Positions 1-8,518 of a DNA stretch of 64,000 nt are shown here, piece by piece. The position numbers and the translations under genes were made by a program. Where the stretch lies: positions 496,001-560,000 of the forward strand of contig NZ_FXUE01000001.1 in assembly GCF_900182935.1 (NCBI RefSeq). The letters run 5' to 3'. The notes under the pieces are model-generated. The model searched no databases, was not told where the DNA came from, and saw nothing but the letters and a program-made list of their open reading frames with translations. The number at the start of each line of letters is the position of its first letter. The stretch's first letter is position 1. Source of the stretch: Fibrobacter sp. UWB10 (GTDB lineage: Bacteria; Fibrobacterota; Fibrobacteria; Fibrobacterales; Fibrobacteraceae).

Positions 1-1427
1 ACAGAGGCGAGAGCCAAATCATCGAAATATTCGTTGTTGCCGTTGTAGGCCGGAGAAGACCAGCCGGCAGCTTCGGTATTATTCTTATAGGTCTTGCCTT
101 GTGCCATCGATTTTGCAAATTCATACATTTCCTTTGCAACCTTCAAACAGCTGTCGGCAAAAGCCATATACCGAGGATCATTAAAATCGGAATAAAGCTT
201 ACCCACAAGAGCAAGGCCCGCCGCCGTTTCACCGCCGATATTTGCACCGATTTCGCCAAGGCGCACGGTACGAGACATAGGACCACCACGGTCCGTCGCT
301 GCAGCAGAACCATCAACAGGCAGCAAGTCGCTATTTTCAGGACGGCCCCACCATCCGTGGTCAGAACCGAAGTTACCCACAGAAAGCGCCATATCGTCAA
401 TCACGCCCTTGGCACGTACATAAGCACGCAACACAAAGTCGGCGCCATGCTTTGCTTCACGCATCATGTCCGGAATAGCATCCCTATTGACGGTTTCGCC
501 ATGGTTAAAGGCATAATGGTCTTCGTCGGCATCGGCATTTGTAGCCGCAAGCACGGCCGCCACCATAAACGCATACATCTGGGTCTGGGATTCCTTCAGA
601 TGGTCGCCGCAGTCATAGTAACCACCCTGCAGGGTTCCGGCAAGAGCCGCATTATACTGGTCGCGTACATCAGCAGCACCCGTAACTACAGCACCAGCAC
701 CATCTTTCATGTGGCTTGCCGGGTGGAACCAGGAATCGCCATCGCCGCTACGGTTAATGCCATAGAACTTAAGGGCGGCATCCTTCACCATGGAGTACAC
801 CTTGTCACTCACAATGAAGGTACTGGAAATGTCGTTTCCTACCTTAATACGGAGTCGAGTCTCTGTAGGCACATTTCCGGGGATATTACCCACCTGGATA
901 ATGCCGGACTGTCCCGTAATATCGACTTGGTAACGCTTCTGGTCATTAGTAGCCGCATTGGTACCAGCGATGATTGTCCAGTCCGAAGAGGTCTGGAAAC
1001 CACTATTGGTAAAAGTCCCTGTCACCTTCGGGTCCAAAGAATTACCATCGGCATCAACCACTTCGAAAGAGCTTGCCGTACCCACATAGTAGAACTGCTT
1101 TTCAGGGTCGCTTTCCAAATAACCGGCCTGGTTAATACGAATAGGCGACATACGGTAGTTAATCGCATCCAAATAAGCTTGGTTCAAGGTATCGGGAATA
1201 TAAGCGTTCGGCACGTAAGAGGCAGGGGTGCGATTCTTGGGCACCATGTTGTGCTTCTTAGTTACCGTCGTATCATAATGGTTAAAGACAGTCGTATCCC
1301 AAGTCAGCGGATAAACCGGACGAATCAAGTCATATGGAGTAGGTTGTTCCTGACCTGTAGCAGCCATAGCAGACATGGCAGCCATCGCGATAATCACCGC
1401 AGAGACAAGACACTTCGTTTTAGGCAC
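1..1427 (-). CDS. GH9 family cellulase (endoglucanase), 3' end beyond window
   Basis: Secreted beta-1,4-glucanase of glycoside hydrolase family 9, acting on cellulose outside the cell. The frame begins at a GTG (1425-1427) seven bases after a strong AGGAGG ribosome site and runs off the left edge (about 475 residues visible). Residues 1-23 form a signal peptide ending ...MSAMA. An N-terminal Ig-like CelD_N domain follows (NQAGYLESDPEKQFYYVG region, about residues 90-185), then the catalytic domain with GYYDCGDH, whose Asp272 and Asp275 match the GH9 catalytic-base motif. The catalytic Glu would lie in the missing C-terminal part. A long open frame on the plus strand here is only the antisense shadow. 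Family assignment is firm; the exact substrate is inferred. Confidence 0.92.
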   Translation of the reverse strand, partial: MPKTKCLVSAVIIAMAAMSAMAATGQEQPTPYDLIRPVYPLTWDTTVFNHYDTTVTKKHNMVPKNRTPASYVPNAYIPDTLNQAYLDAINYRMSPIRINQAGYLESDPEKQFYYVGTASSFEVVDADGNSLDPKVTGTFTNSGFQTSSDWTIIAGTNAATNDQKRYQVDITGQSGIIQVGNIPGNVPTETRLRIKVGNDISSTFIVSDKVYSMVKDAALKFYGINRSGDGDSWFHPASHMKDGAGAVVTGAADVRDQYNAALAGTLQGGYYDCGDHLKESQTQMYAFMVAAVLAATNADADEDHYAFNHGETVNRDAIPDMMREAKHGADFVLRAYVRAKGVIDDMALSVGNFGSDHGWWGRPENSDLLPVDGSAAATDRGGPMSRTVRLGEIGANIGGETAAGLALVGKLYSDFNDPRYMAFADSCLKVAKEMYEFAKSMAQGKTYKNNTEAAGWSSPAYNGNNEYFDDLALAS

Positions 1428-1456
1428 AATAGCCTCCTTTGTATACAACCAAATGG

Positions 1457-1475
1457 CGGGTACAGCAGGTACCCG
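1457..1475. repeat. Perfect inverted repeat in GH9 5' leader
   Basis: CGGGTAC-agcag-GTACCCG, a perfect 7-bp inverted repeat with a 5-base spacer, about 30 bases upstream of the GH9 start codon. It could be an operator or an mRNA hairpin in the leader. No regulator is known from the sequence. Confidence 0.5.
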
Positions 1476-1677
1476 TTAAGCAAACGTCCAAATACACATT
1501 TTAAAAATAGATTTATTAGCCTAAAAGCGGTCGCGTAAAAAACAGAAAATGTTCCCTTTTTGCTCTCAAAAAAGGCAGAAATCAATGATTTGGAACACGC
1601 TGTTTCGTATAAAAGTTTTTAGTAAGAAATACGCAAAACAAGGTTTACAATTGTTTACGTAAGTAAGGCTAGAAGCC

Positions 1678-1732
1678 AATGTGAAATGCGTGATGTGAAA
1701 TGTTTAATCATTCATTTTTCATCTCACATTCC
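1678..1732. repeat. Dispersed AATGTGAGATG-type inverted repeat, copy 1
   Basis: Left arm AATGTGAAATGCGTGATGTG and right arm, read on the other strand, AATGTGAGATGAAAAATG. The same vocabulary of AATGTGAGATG/GTGATGTG words recurs at 16452-16489 and 63121-63200, always between genes. The rest of the gap 1428-1801 is AT-rich, with the GH9 leader on one side and a terminator on the other. Confidence 0.6.
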
Positions 1733-1735
1733 TAA

Positions 1736-1769
1736 TAAAAAAAGGCCGACACCCATAGGCATCGACCTT
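1736..1769 (-). terminator. Rho-independent terminator of the Ala/Pro-rich protein gene
   Basis: On the minus strand a stem AAGGTCGATGCC / GGGTGTCGGCCTT (with G-U pairs) around TAT is followed by a run of seven T. It lies 33 bases past the stop codon of the gene at 1802-2434. Confidence 0.75.
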
Positions 1770-1801
1770 CTTTTCCAAAGGATTTTGAATGAAACTTTAG
1801 A

Positions 1802-2434
1802 TTAGTCCTTGCCGGTGAAGATAATCACGAGCACGGATGCCACGAAGGCGGCAGACACGATCAGGAATTCCCACGGGTTTTCCATGATAGAGGTCTTGGC
1901 AGAACCAGCAGAACTGTTTTCGAGAGCAGCCTGTTCTTCGGCCTTGGCCTTAGCAGCAGCTTCGGCGGCCTTCTTTTCTTCTTCGGCCTTGGCGAGAGCG
2001 GCGCTGTCGACAGGGGTTTCTTCAGCCTTGGCTTCGAGCACTTCGGTCTTGGCGGTGTCGGCCGGAGCGGCTTCGGCAGCTACGGCTTCAGCAGCCGGGG
2101 CAGCAGAGTCGGCCGGAGCGGCAGCAGCTTCAGCAGGAGCAGCTTCGGCGGCCTTTGCAGAATCAGCAGCGGGGGCAGCTTCAGCAGCAGGAGCGGCAGC
2201 GGCTTCAGCCTTCGGGGCTTCAGCAGGAGCAGCGGCAGCAGCTTCGGCCTTCGGAGCTTCGGCGGCCGGCTGAGCAGCAGGTGCGGCAGCGGCGGCAGGA
2301 GCAGCGGCTTCAGCCTTCGGGGCTTCGGCAGCCGGAGCAGCCTTAGCAGCCGGAGCGGCAGCCTTGGCAGCGGGAGCTGCAAAAACAACAGCAGAGGCAA
2401 GCATGGTTGCCAGCATAAGATTCTTGATCTTCAT
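1802..2434 (-). CDS. Ala/Pro/Glu-rich exported protein with C-terminal membrane anchor
   Basis: No family recognised. The 210-residue protein starts with a signal peptide (MKIKNLMLATMLASAVVFA, Ala-X-Ala cleavage near 19-24), followed by about 130 residues of nearly pure Ala, Pro, Glu and Lys in imperfect APAAEAPKAEAA units. Then comes a charged helical stretch (AKAEEEKKAAEAAAKAKAEE) and a hydrophobic segment near the end (WEFLIVSAAFVASVLVIIFTG). This predicts an extended, perhaps periplasm-spanning rod held in the inner membrane by its C-terminus. An AGAGGA ribosome site precedes the ATG, and it is a single gene with its own terminator. The repetitive GC-rich DNA also produces several spurious open frames on both strands. 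Existence of the gene is well supported; function is unknown. Confidence 0.8.
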   Translation of the reverse strand: MKIKNLMLATMLASAVVFAAPAAKAAAPAAKAAPAAEAPKAEAAAPAAAAAPAAQPAAEAPKAEAAAAAPAEAPKAEAAAAPAAEAAPAADSAKAAEAAPAEAAAAPADSAAPAAEAVAAEAAPADTAKTEVLEAKAEETPVDSAALAKAEEEKKAAEAAAKAKAEEQAALENSSAGSAKTSIMENPWEFLIVSAAFVASVLVIIFTGKD

Positions 2435-2735
2435 AGTGTTCCTCTTTGATTTAAAACTTTTTACATGCTAAAAAATAGCACAAATCACACCTTTTTGTCC
2501 AAGAATTTATAAAAAAAGTTCAAATTGTCGCCTTTTTTTGTACTTTCATCGGCATTTTGAGAAATTAATCACACTTAAATGGGCAAGACCGCTCTATTTG
2601 GTCAAACTTTTAGACGAGAGAACGGGCTTCGCCCTACAGACGAAAGGCGAAAGAAATTTTAAATTGAACTGCAAAAATAGAACTTAGAGCTTGAGCTCTA
2701 CCAACTATTATCAACTAAACAACAGAGACACAATT
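2435..2735. other. Divergent intergenic region between Ala/Pro-rich gene and fumarase
   Basis: About 300 bases, AT-rich near 2460-2580, must hold both promoters. On the minus strand TTGGAC followed 19 bases later by TATTTT is a weak candidate for the Ala/Pro-rich gene. A small GGGCTTCGCCC hairpin lies near 2620. No gene is seen. Confidence 0.4.
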
Positions 2736-4373
2736 ATGGCATTCAAGTACGAAGCTACCGTGCAGCACGGTGAAGATACTACCGAATACGTAAACCTCGG
2801 CAAAGACGGCGTTTCCGTCGCCGAATTCGAAGGCAAGAAAATCCTCAAGGTTTCCAAGGAAGCTTTGACCAAGATTGCCCAGGCTGCTTTCGAAGAAGTT
2901 GAATTCTGCCTGCGTCCGGCCCACACGGCCAAGGTCGCCAAGATTCTCCAGGATCCGGAAGCTTCGGACAACGACAAGTTTGTCGCCCTCACCATGCTCA
3001 AGAACGCATGCGTTGCCGCCAAGGGCATTCTCCCCTTCTGCCAGGACACCGGTACGGCAATCTGTGTTGCCCACAAGGGCCAGCAGGTCTGGACTGGTTT
3101 TGACGACGCCGAAGCCATTTCGGAAGGCGTCTACAACGCTTACACCACCAAGAATCTTCGCTACAGCCAGATTGCTCCCTTGACCATGTACGAAGAAAAG
3201 AACACGGGTTGCAACCTCCCGGCTCAGATTGATATCCACGCCGAAGAAGGTGCCGAAATGAAGTTCTTGTTCGTCGCCAAGGGCGGTGGCTCTGCCAACA
3301 AGACTTACTACTGGCCTATGACCAAGGCGCTCCTCAACCCCAAGTCCTTGGAAAAGTTCCTCGCCGAAAAGGTGAAGACTCTCGGTACAGCCGCATGCCC
3401 TCCGTACCACCTCGCTATTGTGATTGGCGGTACCTCTGCCGAAATGAACACCCACATGGTGAAGCTCGCTAGCTGCGGCTACCTCGACGATATTCCGACC
3501 AGCGGTTCTGAAGGCGGCCGTATTTTCCGCGACCTCGAAATGGAAGAAAAGGTTCTCCACATTTGCCAGAAGACAGGCATTGGCGCCCAGTTCGGCGGCA
3601 AGTACCTGGTGCACGATGTTCGCGTGATTCGCGCTCCGCGTCATGCTGCAAGTTGCCCAGTTTCTATCGGCGTGAGCTGCTCTGCTGACCGTAACATCAA
3701 GGCCAAGATTGACGAAAACGGCCTCTGGCTCGAAAAGATGGAACACCATCCGGAAAACTACATCCCGGCAGGCAACGCTGTGAACCTCGCTCCGGCTGTT
3801 GAAATCGATCTCGACCGTCCGATGAAGGAAGTTCTCGCCGACCTCACCAAGTATCCGGTGAAGACGCGCCTCTCCCTCAAGGGCACGATGATTGTGGCTC
3901 GCGACATGGCCCACGCCAAGATTGCCGAAATCTTCGACAAGCAGGAACGCGGCGAAGAACTCACGGACGAAGAAAAGACCGTGCTCAAGGTTGTGTCTGA
4001 CCACCCGATTTACTACGCTGGTCCGGCCAAGACTCCGGCAGGCATGCCCACGGGTAGCTTCGGCCCGACGACCGCAAACCGCATGGACCCGTACGTGATG
4101 CGCTTCCAGAGCAAGGGTGCTTCGATGATCATGGTCGCTAAGGGCAACCGCAGCCAGGACGTGACCGACGCTTGCAAGAAGTACGGTGGATTCTTCCTCG
4201 GCTCTATCGGCGGTCCGGCTGCCATCCTCGCTGAACAGAACATTCTGTCCAACGACATCGTGGCCTTCCCGGAACTCGGCATGGAAGCCATCCGCAAGAT
4301 CACGATTAAGGACTTCCCCGCCTTCATCCTCGTAGATGACAAGGGCAACAACTTCTTCGAAGGCTTGATTTAG
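2736..4373 (+). CDS. fumA: Fumarate hydratase, class I (iron-sulfur)
   Basis: Interconverts fumarate and malate. In a succinate-forming anaerobe this probably runs from malate to fumarate in the reductive branch. It is 545 residues, matching E. coli FumA/FumB along its full length. The three cysteines that hold the [4Fe-4S] cluster are visible: Cys102 in PFCQDTGTA, Cys221 in GTAACPPYH and Cys315 in GVSCSADRN. The conserved KGGGSANKT and [12 protein letters not shown] blocks are also present. I chose the ATG at 2736 (MAFKYEA) rather than an upstream in-frame TTG at 2691, because the family starts here. No strong ribosome site is visible. It is monocistronic, with a strong terminator just downstream. 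Confidence 0.95.
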   Translation: MAFKYEATVQHGEDTTEYVNLGKDGVSVAEFEGKKILKVSKEALTKIAQAAFEEVEFCLRPAHTAKVAKILQDPEASDNDKFVALTMLKNACVAAKGILPFCQDTGTAICVAHKGQQVWTGFDDAEAISEGVYNAYTTKNLRYSQIAPLTMYEEKNTGCNLPAQIDIHAEEGAEMKFLFVAKGGGSANKTYYWPMTKALLNPKSLEKFLAEKVKTLGTAACPPYHLAIVIGGTSAEMNTHMVKLASCGYLDDIPTSGSEGGRIFRDLEMEEKVLHICQKTGIGAQFGGKYLVHDVRVIRAPRHAASCPVSIGVSCSADRNIKAKIDENGLWLEKMEHHPENYIPAGNAVNLAPAVEIDLDRPMKEVLADLTKYPVKTRLSLKGTMIVARDMAHAKIAEIFDKQERGEELTDEEKTVLKVVSDHPIYYAGPAKTPAGMPTGSFGPTTANRMDPYVMRFQSKGASMIMVAKGNRSQDVTDACKKYGGFFLGSIGGPAAILAEQNILSNDIVAFPELGMEAIRKITIKDFPAFILVDDKGNNFFEGLI

Positions 4374-4402
4374 TCGGAAGTAAGAAGTAGACTGTAGACA
4401 GT

Positions 4403-4436
4403 AAAAATCCCGCCGATTTTCACCGGCGGGATTTTT
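4403..4436 (+). terminator. Rho-independent terminator of fumarase gene
   Basis: AAAAATCCCGCCG-attttca-CGGCGGGATTTTT: a perfect 13-bp stem and T run, 30 bases after the fumarase stop codon. The A/T tracts on both sides make it potentially bidirectional. Confidence 0.92.
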
Positions 4437-4502
4437 CTATTGTATTTTTGTCAAAAACGAATCGCTCTTTTTTTGCTTTTTGGCCCGAGAAAAGGTTATT
4501 TT

Positions 4503-5354
4503 ATGGGTATGCTCAACATTGACGAAATTAGCGATTACAGGGATTTGCTCAAGAATTATTATACCCAGCGCAAGCTGGATATGCCGCTGTATTCCTATAA
4601 AATGATGGGCCAAAAGCTCGGGCTCGACACGAGTCAGATTTTCCGAGTGCTGAACAAGGAACTGCACCTGCCGAACCGCAGCATTCCCTTGGCAAAAGAC
4701 TTGCTCGACCTGAAGGGCCGCAAAGGCGAACTTTTCGAAATCCTGGTAGCCGCCTCCAAGACCAAGTCCCCCGCCAAAAAAGACAAACTTTATAAAATGG
4801 CGCTCGCCTTGCAAGATGTGGACTTGCGCAAGCTGAGTGCAAGCGAATACCTGTTCCTAAGCAAGTGGTGGATTCCCGTGGTGCGCGCCCTGATTGAAAT
4901 GAACGGCGGGCATGCCGAAGTTTCGCACCTGGTCAAGCAGATTTCGCCGACGGTTTCCGAAGACCAAGTTCGCGAAGCCATAACCGTTTTGAAGGATTTA
5001 AAGCTCATTACGCCGCTTGCCTCGGAACGCTACGCCGCAACAACTGCTAACTTTACATCGGCAGGGTCAGCCACAAAGACCGCCGCCATCCGCAGCTACC
5101 AGAATCAACTTTTGGCGCTCGCGCAGAACTCCCTGATTGCAGTGGAACCTGCCAAGCGCAACATTTCTTCGCTGCTGGTGGGAGTCGATGAGGACTGCTT
5201 TGCCGACTTGAACGAAATGACTCTGGAGTTCAGGCGCCAGGTACAGCGTAGAGTGGCCGAGGTCAACAAGCCTACCCGCGCTATGCAATTTGTATTTGCG
5301 CTTTACCCGGTGGCTGACATTTCTAACGATCCACGAACCAAGAAAGAGGGGTAA
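4503..5354 (+). CDS. TIGR02147 family protein (regulator of lipoprotein pair 1)
   Basis: Member of the TIGR02147/DUF4423 family found in multiple copies in Fibrobacter. It starts with the hallmark YRDLLKNYYTQRK, followed by an HTH-like part (YSYKMMGQKLGLDTSQIFRV, about residues 31-50) and the DUF4423-type core (KWWIPVVRALIEM; HLVKQISPTVSEDQVREAI). A DNA-binding role is inferred from the family; no ligand is known. I chose the ATG at 4503 (MGMLNIDE); an upstream in-frame start would be a non-ATG codon overlapping the fumarase terminator. The stop is followed after three bases by a lipoprotein gene, the same arrangement as at 20884-23206. The two copies are clearly diverged. Confidence 0.85.
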   Translation: MGMLNIDEISDYRDLLKNYYTQRKLDMPLYSYKMMGQKLGLDTSQIFRVLNKELHLPNRSIPLAKDLLDLKGRKGELFEILVAASKTKSPAKKDKLYKMALALQDVDLRKLSASEYLFLSKWWIPVVRALIEMNGGHAEVSHLVKQISPTVSEDQVREAITVLKDLKLITPLASERYAATTANFTSAGSATKTAAIRSYQNQLLALAQNSLIAVEPAKRNISSLLVGVDEDCFADLNEMTLEFRRQVQRRVAEVNKPTRAMQFVFALYPVADISNDPRTKKEG

Positions 5355-5357
5355 AAC

Positions 5358-6569
5358 ATGAAACGACTGCTTTTGCTACTCGCGTGTTTCGCGCCCCTGG
5401 CCTTTTGGGCTTGCTCCGACAAAGAAGTCGCGGGCATTAGTACCGTTGAAACCGAGAACGCATTCTTGATTCAGATTGTCCGCGAAGATTCTTTACCCGC
5501 GGCACATGTGGTCGCCCGCATGCGCGCCGTAGACTTTGTCCGCGACATCGAAGACGATTCTTCCAAAGCTATTTTCTTCGAGGAATTCACGACCGATTCC
5601 TTGGGGCAAATCCGTATTGACAGCCTCGCCGTCGACGTCGCGACGATTGAAATTGTGGACGCCGGCGAAGGCCTGTTCACCAAGATTTCGGCCAAAGACA
5701 TTCAAGAAGGCGACTCCGTACAGTACGCCCTCGAAAAAACAGGCAGTCTGCGCGGCAAGGTTTACTTGCCCGACAGCGTGGACTTCGCCTGGGTGCAAGT
5801 GTACGGCACCGATCGCCTGGTTAAAACCGACAGCGAAGGCTTTTACGAAATGGATTCGCTGCCGCCGTACGAATACGACATGCGCGTGATCATTGGCGAC
5901 AGCGTTGTCGAACAGTCCACCAAAATCGATGCCGGCGAAGATGTTTCTGCAAACGTGCGCACCTTCGAGCCCGACTCGGTCAAGGTGCTGGATTTTGAAT
6001 CGGCAAGTGCCCAATTCACAATCAAGGAACTCGGCATCAGCGAAACGGGCTACATGTCTTCTACCGACACAAGCGTCAAGACGACTCCCGAAGTCGAAAT
6101 CATTCCCGAAACCCGCAAAGACCTCTCGGAATTCATTGTCGAAGCGGGCGCAGATCGCGAAGGGAACGCTATTTATTGGGAAACTTCGGCAGCCATGCGT
6201 GGTTCCTGGTCGTTCTACGGAATCTGGATTTGCAAGGAAGAATCGCCCTGCGACTTGTCCGCGACCGATTCTATCGTTTACTACGCTCGCGGCACAGGCG
6301 TCATCTCGATTATCCTGGAAACCTTGGGCGAATCAAACACAGAAGGCAAGACACTCGCCTACGACACGCTCAAGACCGACGAATGGCAGCGCCGAGTTAT
6401 AAAGCCCGAAAACTTCAAGCCGCGCGACGACAAGTACGGAAACCTCGGCTGGGAAGTCATCAGTCAAGCCGTAACGACGATTTCAATCGCCGCCTACGAC
6501 AGCACAGAATTCTGGATTGACGATGTCGTGTTCTACGGCATCAAGCCCAGCGATTTCATAGCCCGTTAG
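5358..6569 (+). CDS. Lipoprotein with regulatory-like repeat and carbohydrate-binding-like C-terminal domain
   Basis: Exported lipoprotein of 403 residues. The signal peptide MKRLLLLLACFAPLAFWAC ends in a lipobox with Cys19. Around residues 130-180 is a carboxypeptidase-regulatory-like beta fold (GSLRGKVYLPDS...TDSEGFYEMDSLPPYEYDM). The last 170 residues (from about 225) have the jelly-roll pattern of carbohydrate-binding/CIA30-like domains, ending ...TTISIAAYDSTEFWIDDVVFYG. It is translationally close to the upstream TIGR02147 gene (3-base gap), so both are probably expressed together. It overlaps the convergent rnc gene by 4 bases. A role at the cell surface, perhaps sugar binding, is inferred; no enzyme motif is seen. 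Confidence 0.8.
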   Translation: MKRLLLLLACFAPLAFWACSDKEVAGISTVETENAFLIQIVREDSLPAAHVVARMRAVDFVRDIEDDSSKAIFFEEFTTDSLGQIRIDSLAVDVATIEIVDAGEGLFTKISAKDIQEGDSVQYALEKTGSLRGKVYLPDSVDFAWVQVYGTDRLVKTDSEGFYEMDSLPPYEYDMRVIIGDSVVEQSTKIDAGEDVSANVRTFEPDSVKVLDFESASAQFTIKELGISETGYMSSTDTSVKTTPEVEIIPETRKDLSEFIVEAGADREGNAIYWETSAAMRGSWSFYGIWICKEESPCDLSATDSIVYYARGTGVISIILETLGESNTEGKTLAYDTLKTDEWQRRVIKPENFKPRDDKYGNLGWEVISQAVTTISIAAYDSTEFWIDDVVFYGIKPSDFIAR

Positions 6570-7384
6570 GGCAATCCGGCATGACGTTGTTTTTGCTTTT
6601 TAGGCTTGGGTTGTTCCGGGCCTTTTTCAGTTTCGGCCTTCGCAGCTTCGGCTAGCAGCATTTCGAGCGACACACGGGAAGCCTCCTGTTCGGCCTTCTT
6701 CTTGTTACCGCCCTGACCGCGACCATACACGCGACCGTCGACATGAACTTCGACCGTGAACACCTTCTGGTGTTCCGGACCCGATTCATCGACCACCACA
6801 TATTCCGGCACCGTACGGAGTTTGCCCTGCAAATATTCCAGCAGTTCACTCTTGTGGTTGATGAAGTCTTCGGCAGAAATAATTTCCTGCACGCGCGGGA
6901 AGTGGAACTTATTCAGGATGGCGCGGACTTCTTCGAGTCCACCGTCCAGGTAAACAGCACCGAGAACAGCTTCGTAGGCGTCGGCCAAGATGCTTTCCTT
7001 ACCGCGACCGCCGAGTTTTTCTTCGGCCTTGCCCACCTTCACGTATTCGCTCAGGCTCCATTCCTTGGACGACTGGGCGCAGGCATGTCCTGAAACGATG
7101 GCGCTCTTGCGCTTGGAAAGTTCACCTTCCGGATCGTCGGGATAAGTCTTGTAAAGGTATTCGGTGGTGAGCATGTTCAGCACGGAATCACCCAAAAATT
7201 CCAGGCGTTCGTTGTTGCTCACGTAGGGCAGGTCAGTACCTGTCAAGAATGAACGGTGCACCAGAGCGTGCGCCAAAAGTTCAGGATCCTTGAACCGGTA
7301 CCCGAGCTTCGCCTCAAGCCCGCCATCGGACTTCTGGCGAAACCAGAGTTTCAGCACTTTATGAAGTAGATTTTGATTTTCCAT
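6566..7384 (-). CDS. rnc: Ribonuclease III
   Basis: Double-strand-specific endoribonuclease for rRNA and mRNA processing. It is 272 residues. The signature NERLEFLGDSVL lies at 58-69 and carries catalytic acidic residues; a second acidic cluster is in LADAYEAVLGAVYLDGG. A double-stranded RNA-binding domain follows from about residue 175 (NHKSELLEYLQGK...GRGQGGNKKKAEQEAS). A basic tail (PKPKKQKQRHAGLP) extends beyond the usual length. It lies downstream of acpP, the common fabD-fabG-acpP-rnc order, but a terminator-like hairpin separates the two. Confidence 0.96.
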   Translation of the reverse strand: MENQNLLHKVLKLWFRQKSDGGLEAKLGYRFKDPELLAHALVHRSFLTGTDLPYVSNNERLEFLGDSVLNMLTTEYLYKTYPDDPEGELSKRKSAIVSGHACAQSSKEWSLSEYVKVGKAEEKLGGRGKESILADAYEAVLGAVYLDGGLEEVRAILNKFHFPRVQEIISAEDFINHKSELLEYLQGKLRTVPEYVVVDESGPEHQKVFTVEVHVDGRVYGRGQGGNKKKAEQEASRVSLEMLLAEAAKAETEKGPEQPKPKKQKQRHAGLP

Positions 7385-7393
7385 TAATCACCT

Positions 7394-7427
7394 TAAAAAA
7401 GAAAGGGCAACCCATTCCGGGCCACCC
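7394..7427 (-). terminator. Terminator or attenuator between acpP and rnc
   Basis: Minus-strand stem GGGTGGCCC / GGGTTGCCC with three G-U type pairs in the middle, loop GGAAT, followed by TTTCTTTTTT. It is probably leaky, letting some acpP transcripts reach rnc. Confidence 0.6.
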
Positions 7428-7458
7428 AGTCTAGTTTCTTATCGAAAGAGGCTAATAA

Positions 7459-7698
7459 TTAAGCCTTCTTAGCTTCGATGAAGGCAACCACGTCGGCAAC
7501 CTTGGCAAACTTTTCAGCATCGGAATCGAGGATTTCGACTTCGAATTCGTCTTCGAGGGCCATCACGAGTTCCACGCGGTCGAGGGAGTCGGCACCGAGG
7601 TCGTTACCGAATTCGGATTCCGGCTTCACATCTTCAGCCTTAACGCCGAGCTTGTCAACGATAACAGCGGTGACCTTCTTGAAAATTTCTTCGTTCAT
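7459..7698 (-). CDS. acpP: Acyl carrier protein
   Basis: Carries growing acyl chains on a phosphopantetheine arm in type II fatty-acid synthesis. It is 79 residues, strongly acidic, with the attachment motif [13 protein letters not shown] (Ser38). I chose the ATG at 7698 (MNEEIFKKV) because GGAG sits six bases before it; an ATG 12 bases further upstream would overlap this ribosome site. It lies downstream of fabG (51-base gap) on the same strand, in the usual operon order. Confidence 0.96.
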   Translation of the reverse strand: MNEEIFKKVTAVIVDKLGVKAEDVKPESEFGNDLGADSLDRVELVMALEDEFEVEILDSDAEKFAKVADVVAFIEAKKA

Positions 7699-7749
7699 TG
7701 TAATCTCCATTTGGATTGATTGTTTGAGTTCAAATTTAGTAAAAAAAGC

Positions 7750-8490
7750 TTAGGCGTTCAACCCACCATCGACGCCAAGAATCTGGCCGGTGATGTAGCA
7801 GGCGTCGTCCGATGCCAAAAATGCGACTGCATTGGCCACATCTTCGGGTTTTCCGATACGTCCGAGCGGAATCTGGGCAGCATACTTTTCCTTGGTAGCG
7901 TCATCCATGGCAGCGGTCATGTCGGTACCGATAAAGCCCGGGGCAATGGCGTTCACGGTAATACCGCGAGAGGCAAATTCCATGGCGTTAGAACGGGTCA
8001 TACCGATAATGCCAGCCTTGGCAGCGGCATAGTTCGCCTGACCGGCCTGGCCGTGCAGGGCGTTAATGCTCGAAATGTTCACGACACGGCCGGTACGCTT
8101 GCCCATCATGGTGCGAGCGACAGCGCGAGTGCAAAGGAACACGGAACGCAGGTTGGTGGCAATCACGGCGTCGAAGTCTTCGTCCTTCATGCGCATCAAC
8201 AGACCATCGCGGGTAATACCGGCGTTGTTCACCAAAATGTCAACCGTGCCCATGTCAGCAATGATCTGCTTGAACACGTTCTGCACCGTTTCAGAGTCGG
8301 ACACGTTGCAAGCATAGCTCTTGACCTGCACCCCAAGTTCGGCGGAAAGTTTGGCGGCCAAATCTTCCTTGACCGAGGTGGAAAGGATGGCGACGTCAGC
8401 ACCTTCGCTGGCGAGCTTGGTTGCAATGGCAAGACCGATACCGCGAGAAGCGCCGGTCACGATTGCCTTTTTACCAGTAAGTTTACCCAT
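7750..8490 (-). CDS. fabG: 3-oxoacyl-[acyl-carrier-protein] reductase
   Basis: NADPH-dependent reduction of beta-ketoacyl-ACP, the first reductive step of chain elongation. It is 246 residues and a short-chain dehydrogenase. The cofactor glycine motif GASRGIGLA is at 13-21, NNAG at 88-91, and the catalytic residues are Ser140/141, Tyr154 and Lys158 in the QANYAAAKAG block. The C-terminus LGVDGGLNA is typical of FabG. It sits between fabD and acpP, 28 bases after fabD, so cotranscription is likely. Confidence 0.95.
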   Translation of the reverse strand: MGKLTGKKAIVTGASRGIGLAIATKLASEGADVAILSTSVKEDLAAKLSAELGVQVKSYACNVSDSETVQNVFKQIIADMGTVDILVNNAGITRDGLLMRMKDEDFDAVIATNLRSVFLCTRAVARTMMGKRTGRVVNISSINALHGQAGQANYAAAKAGIIGMTRSNAMEFASRGITVNAIAPGFIGTDMTAAMDDATKEKYAAQIPLGRIGKPEDVANAVAFLASDDACYITGQILGVDGGLNA

Positions 8491-8518
8491 AGTAGTTACC
8501 TGTGGTTAGTTGTTAAAA

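Noticed and set aside
99-1538. 479-codon open frame on the plus strand
   Set aside because: It lies antisense to the GH9 cellulase gene, which has a signal peptide, ribosome site and catalytic motif; the plus-strand product has no recognisable domain.
1809-2400. Several Ala-, Leu- or Gln-rich open frames on both strands
   Set aside because: All are other-frame readings of the repetitive GC-rich DNA of the Ala/Pro-rich protein gene.
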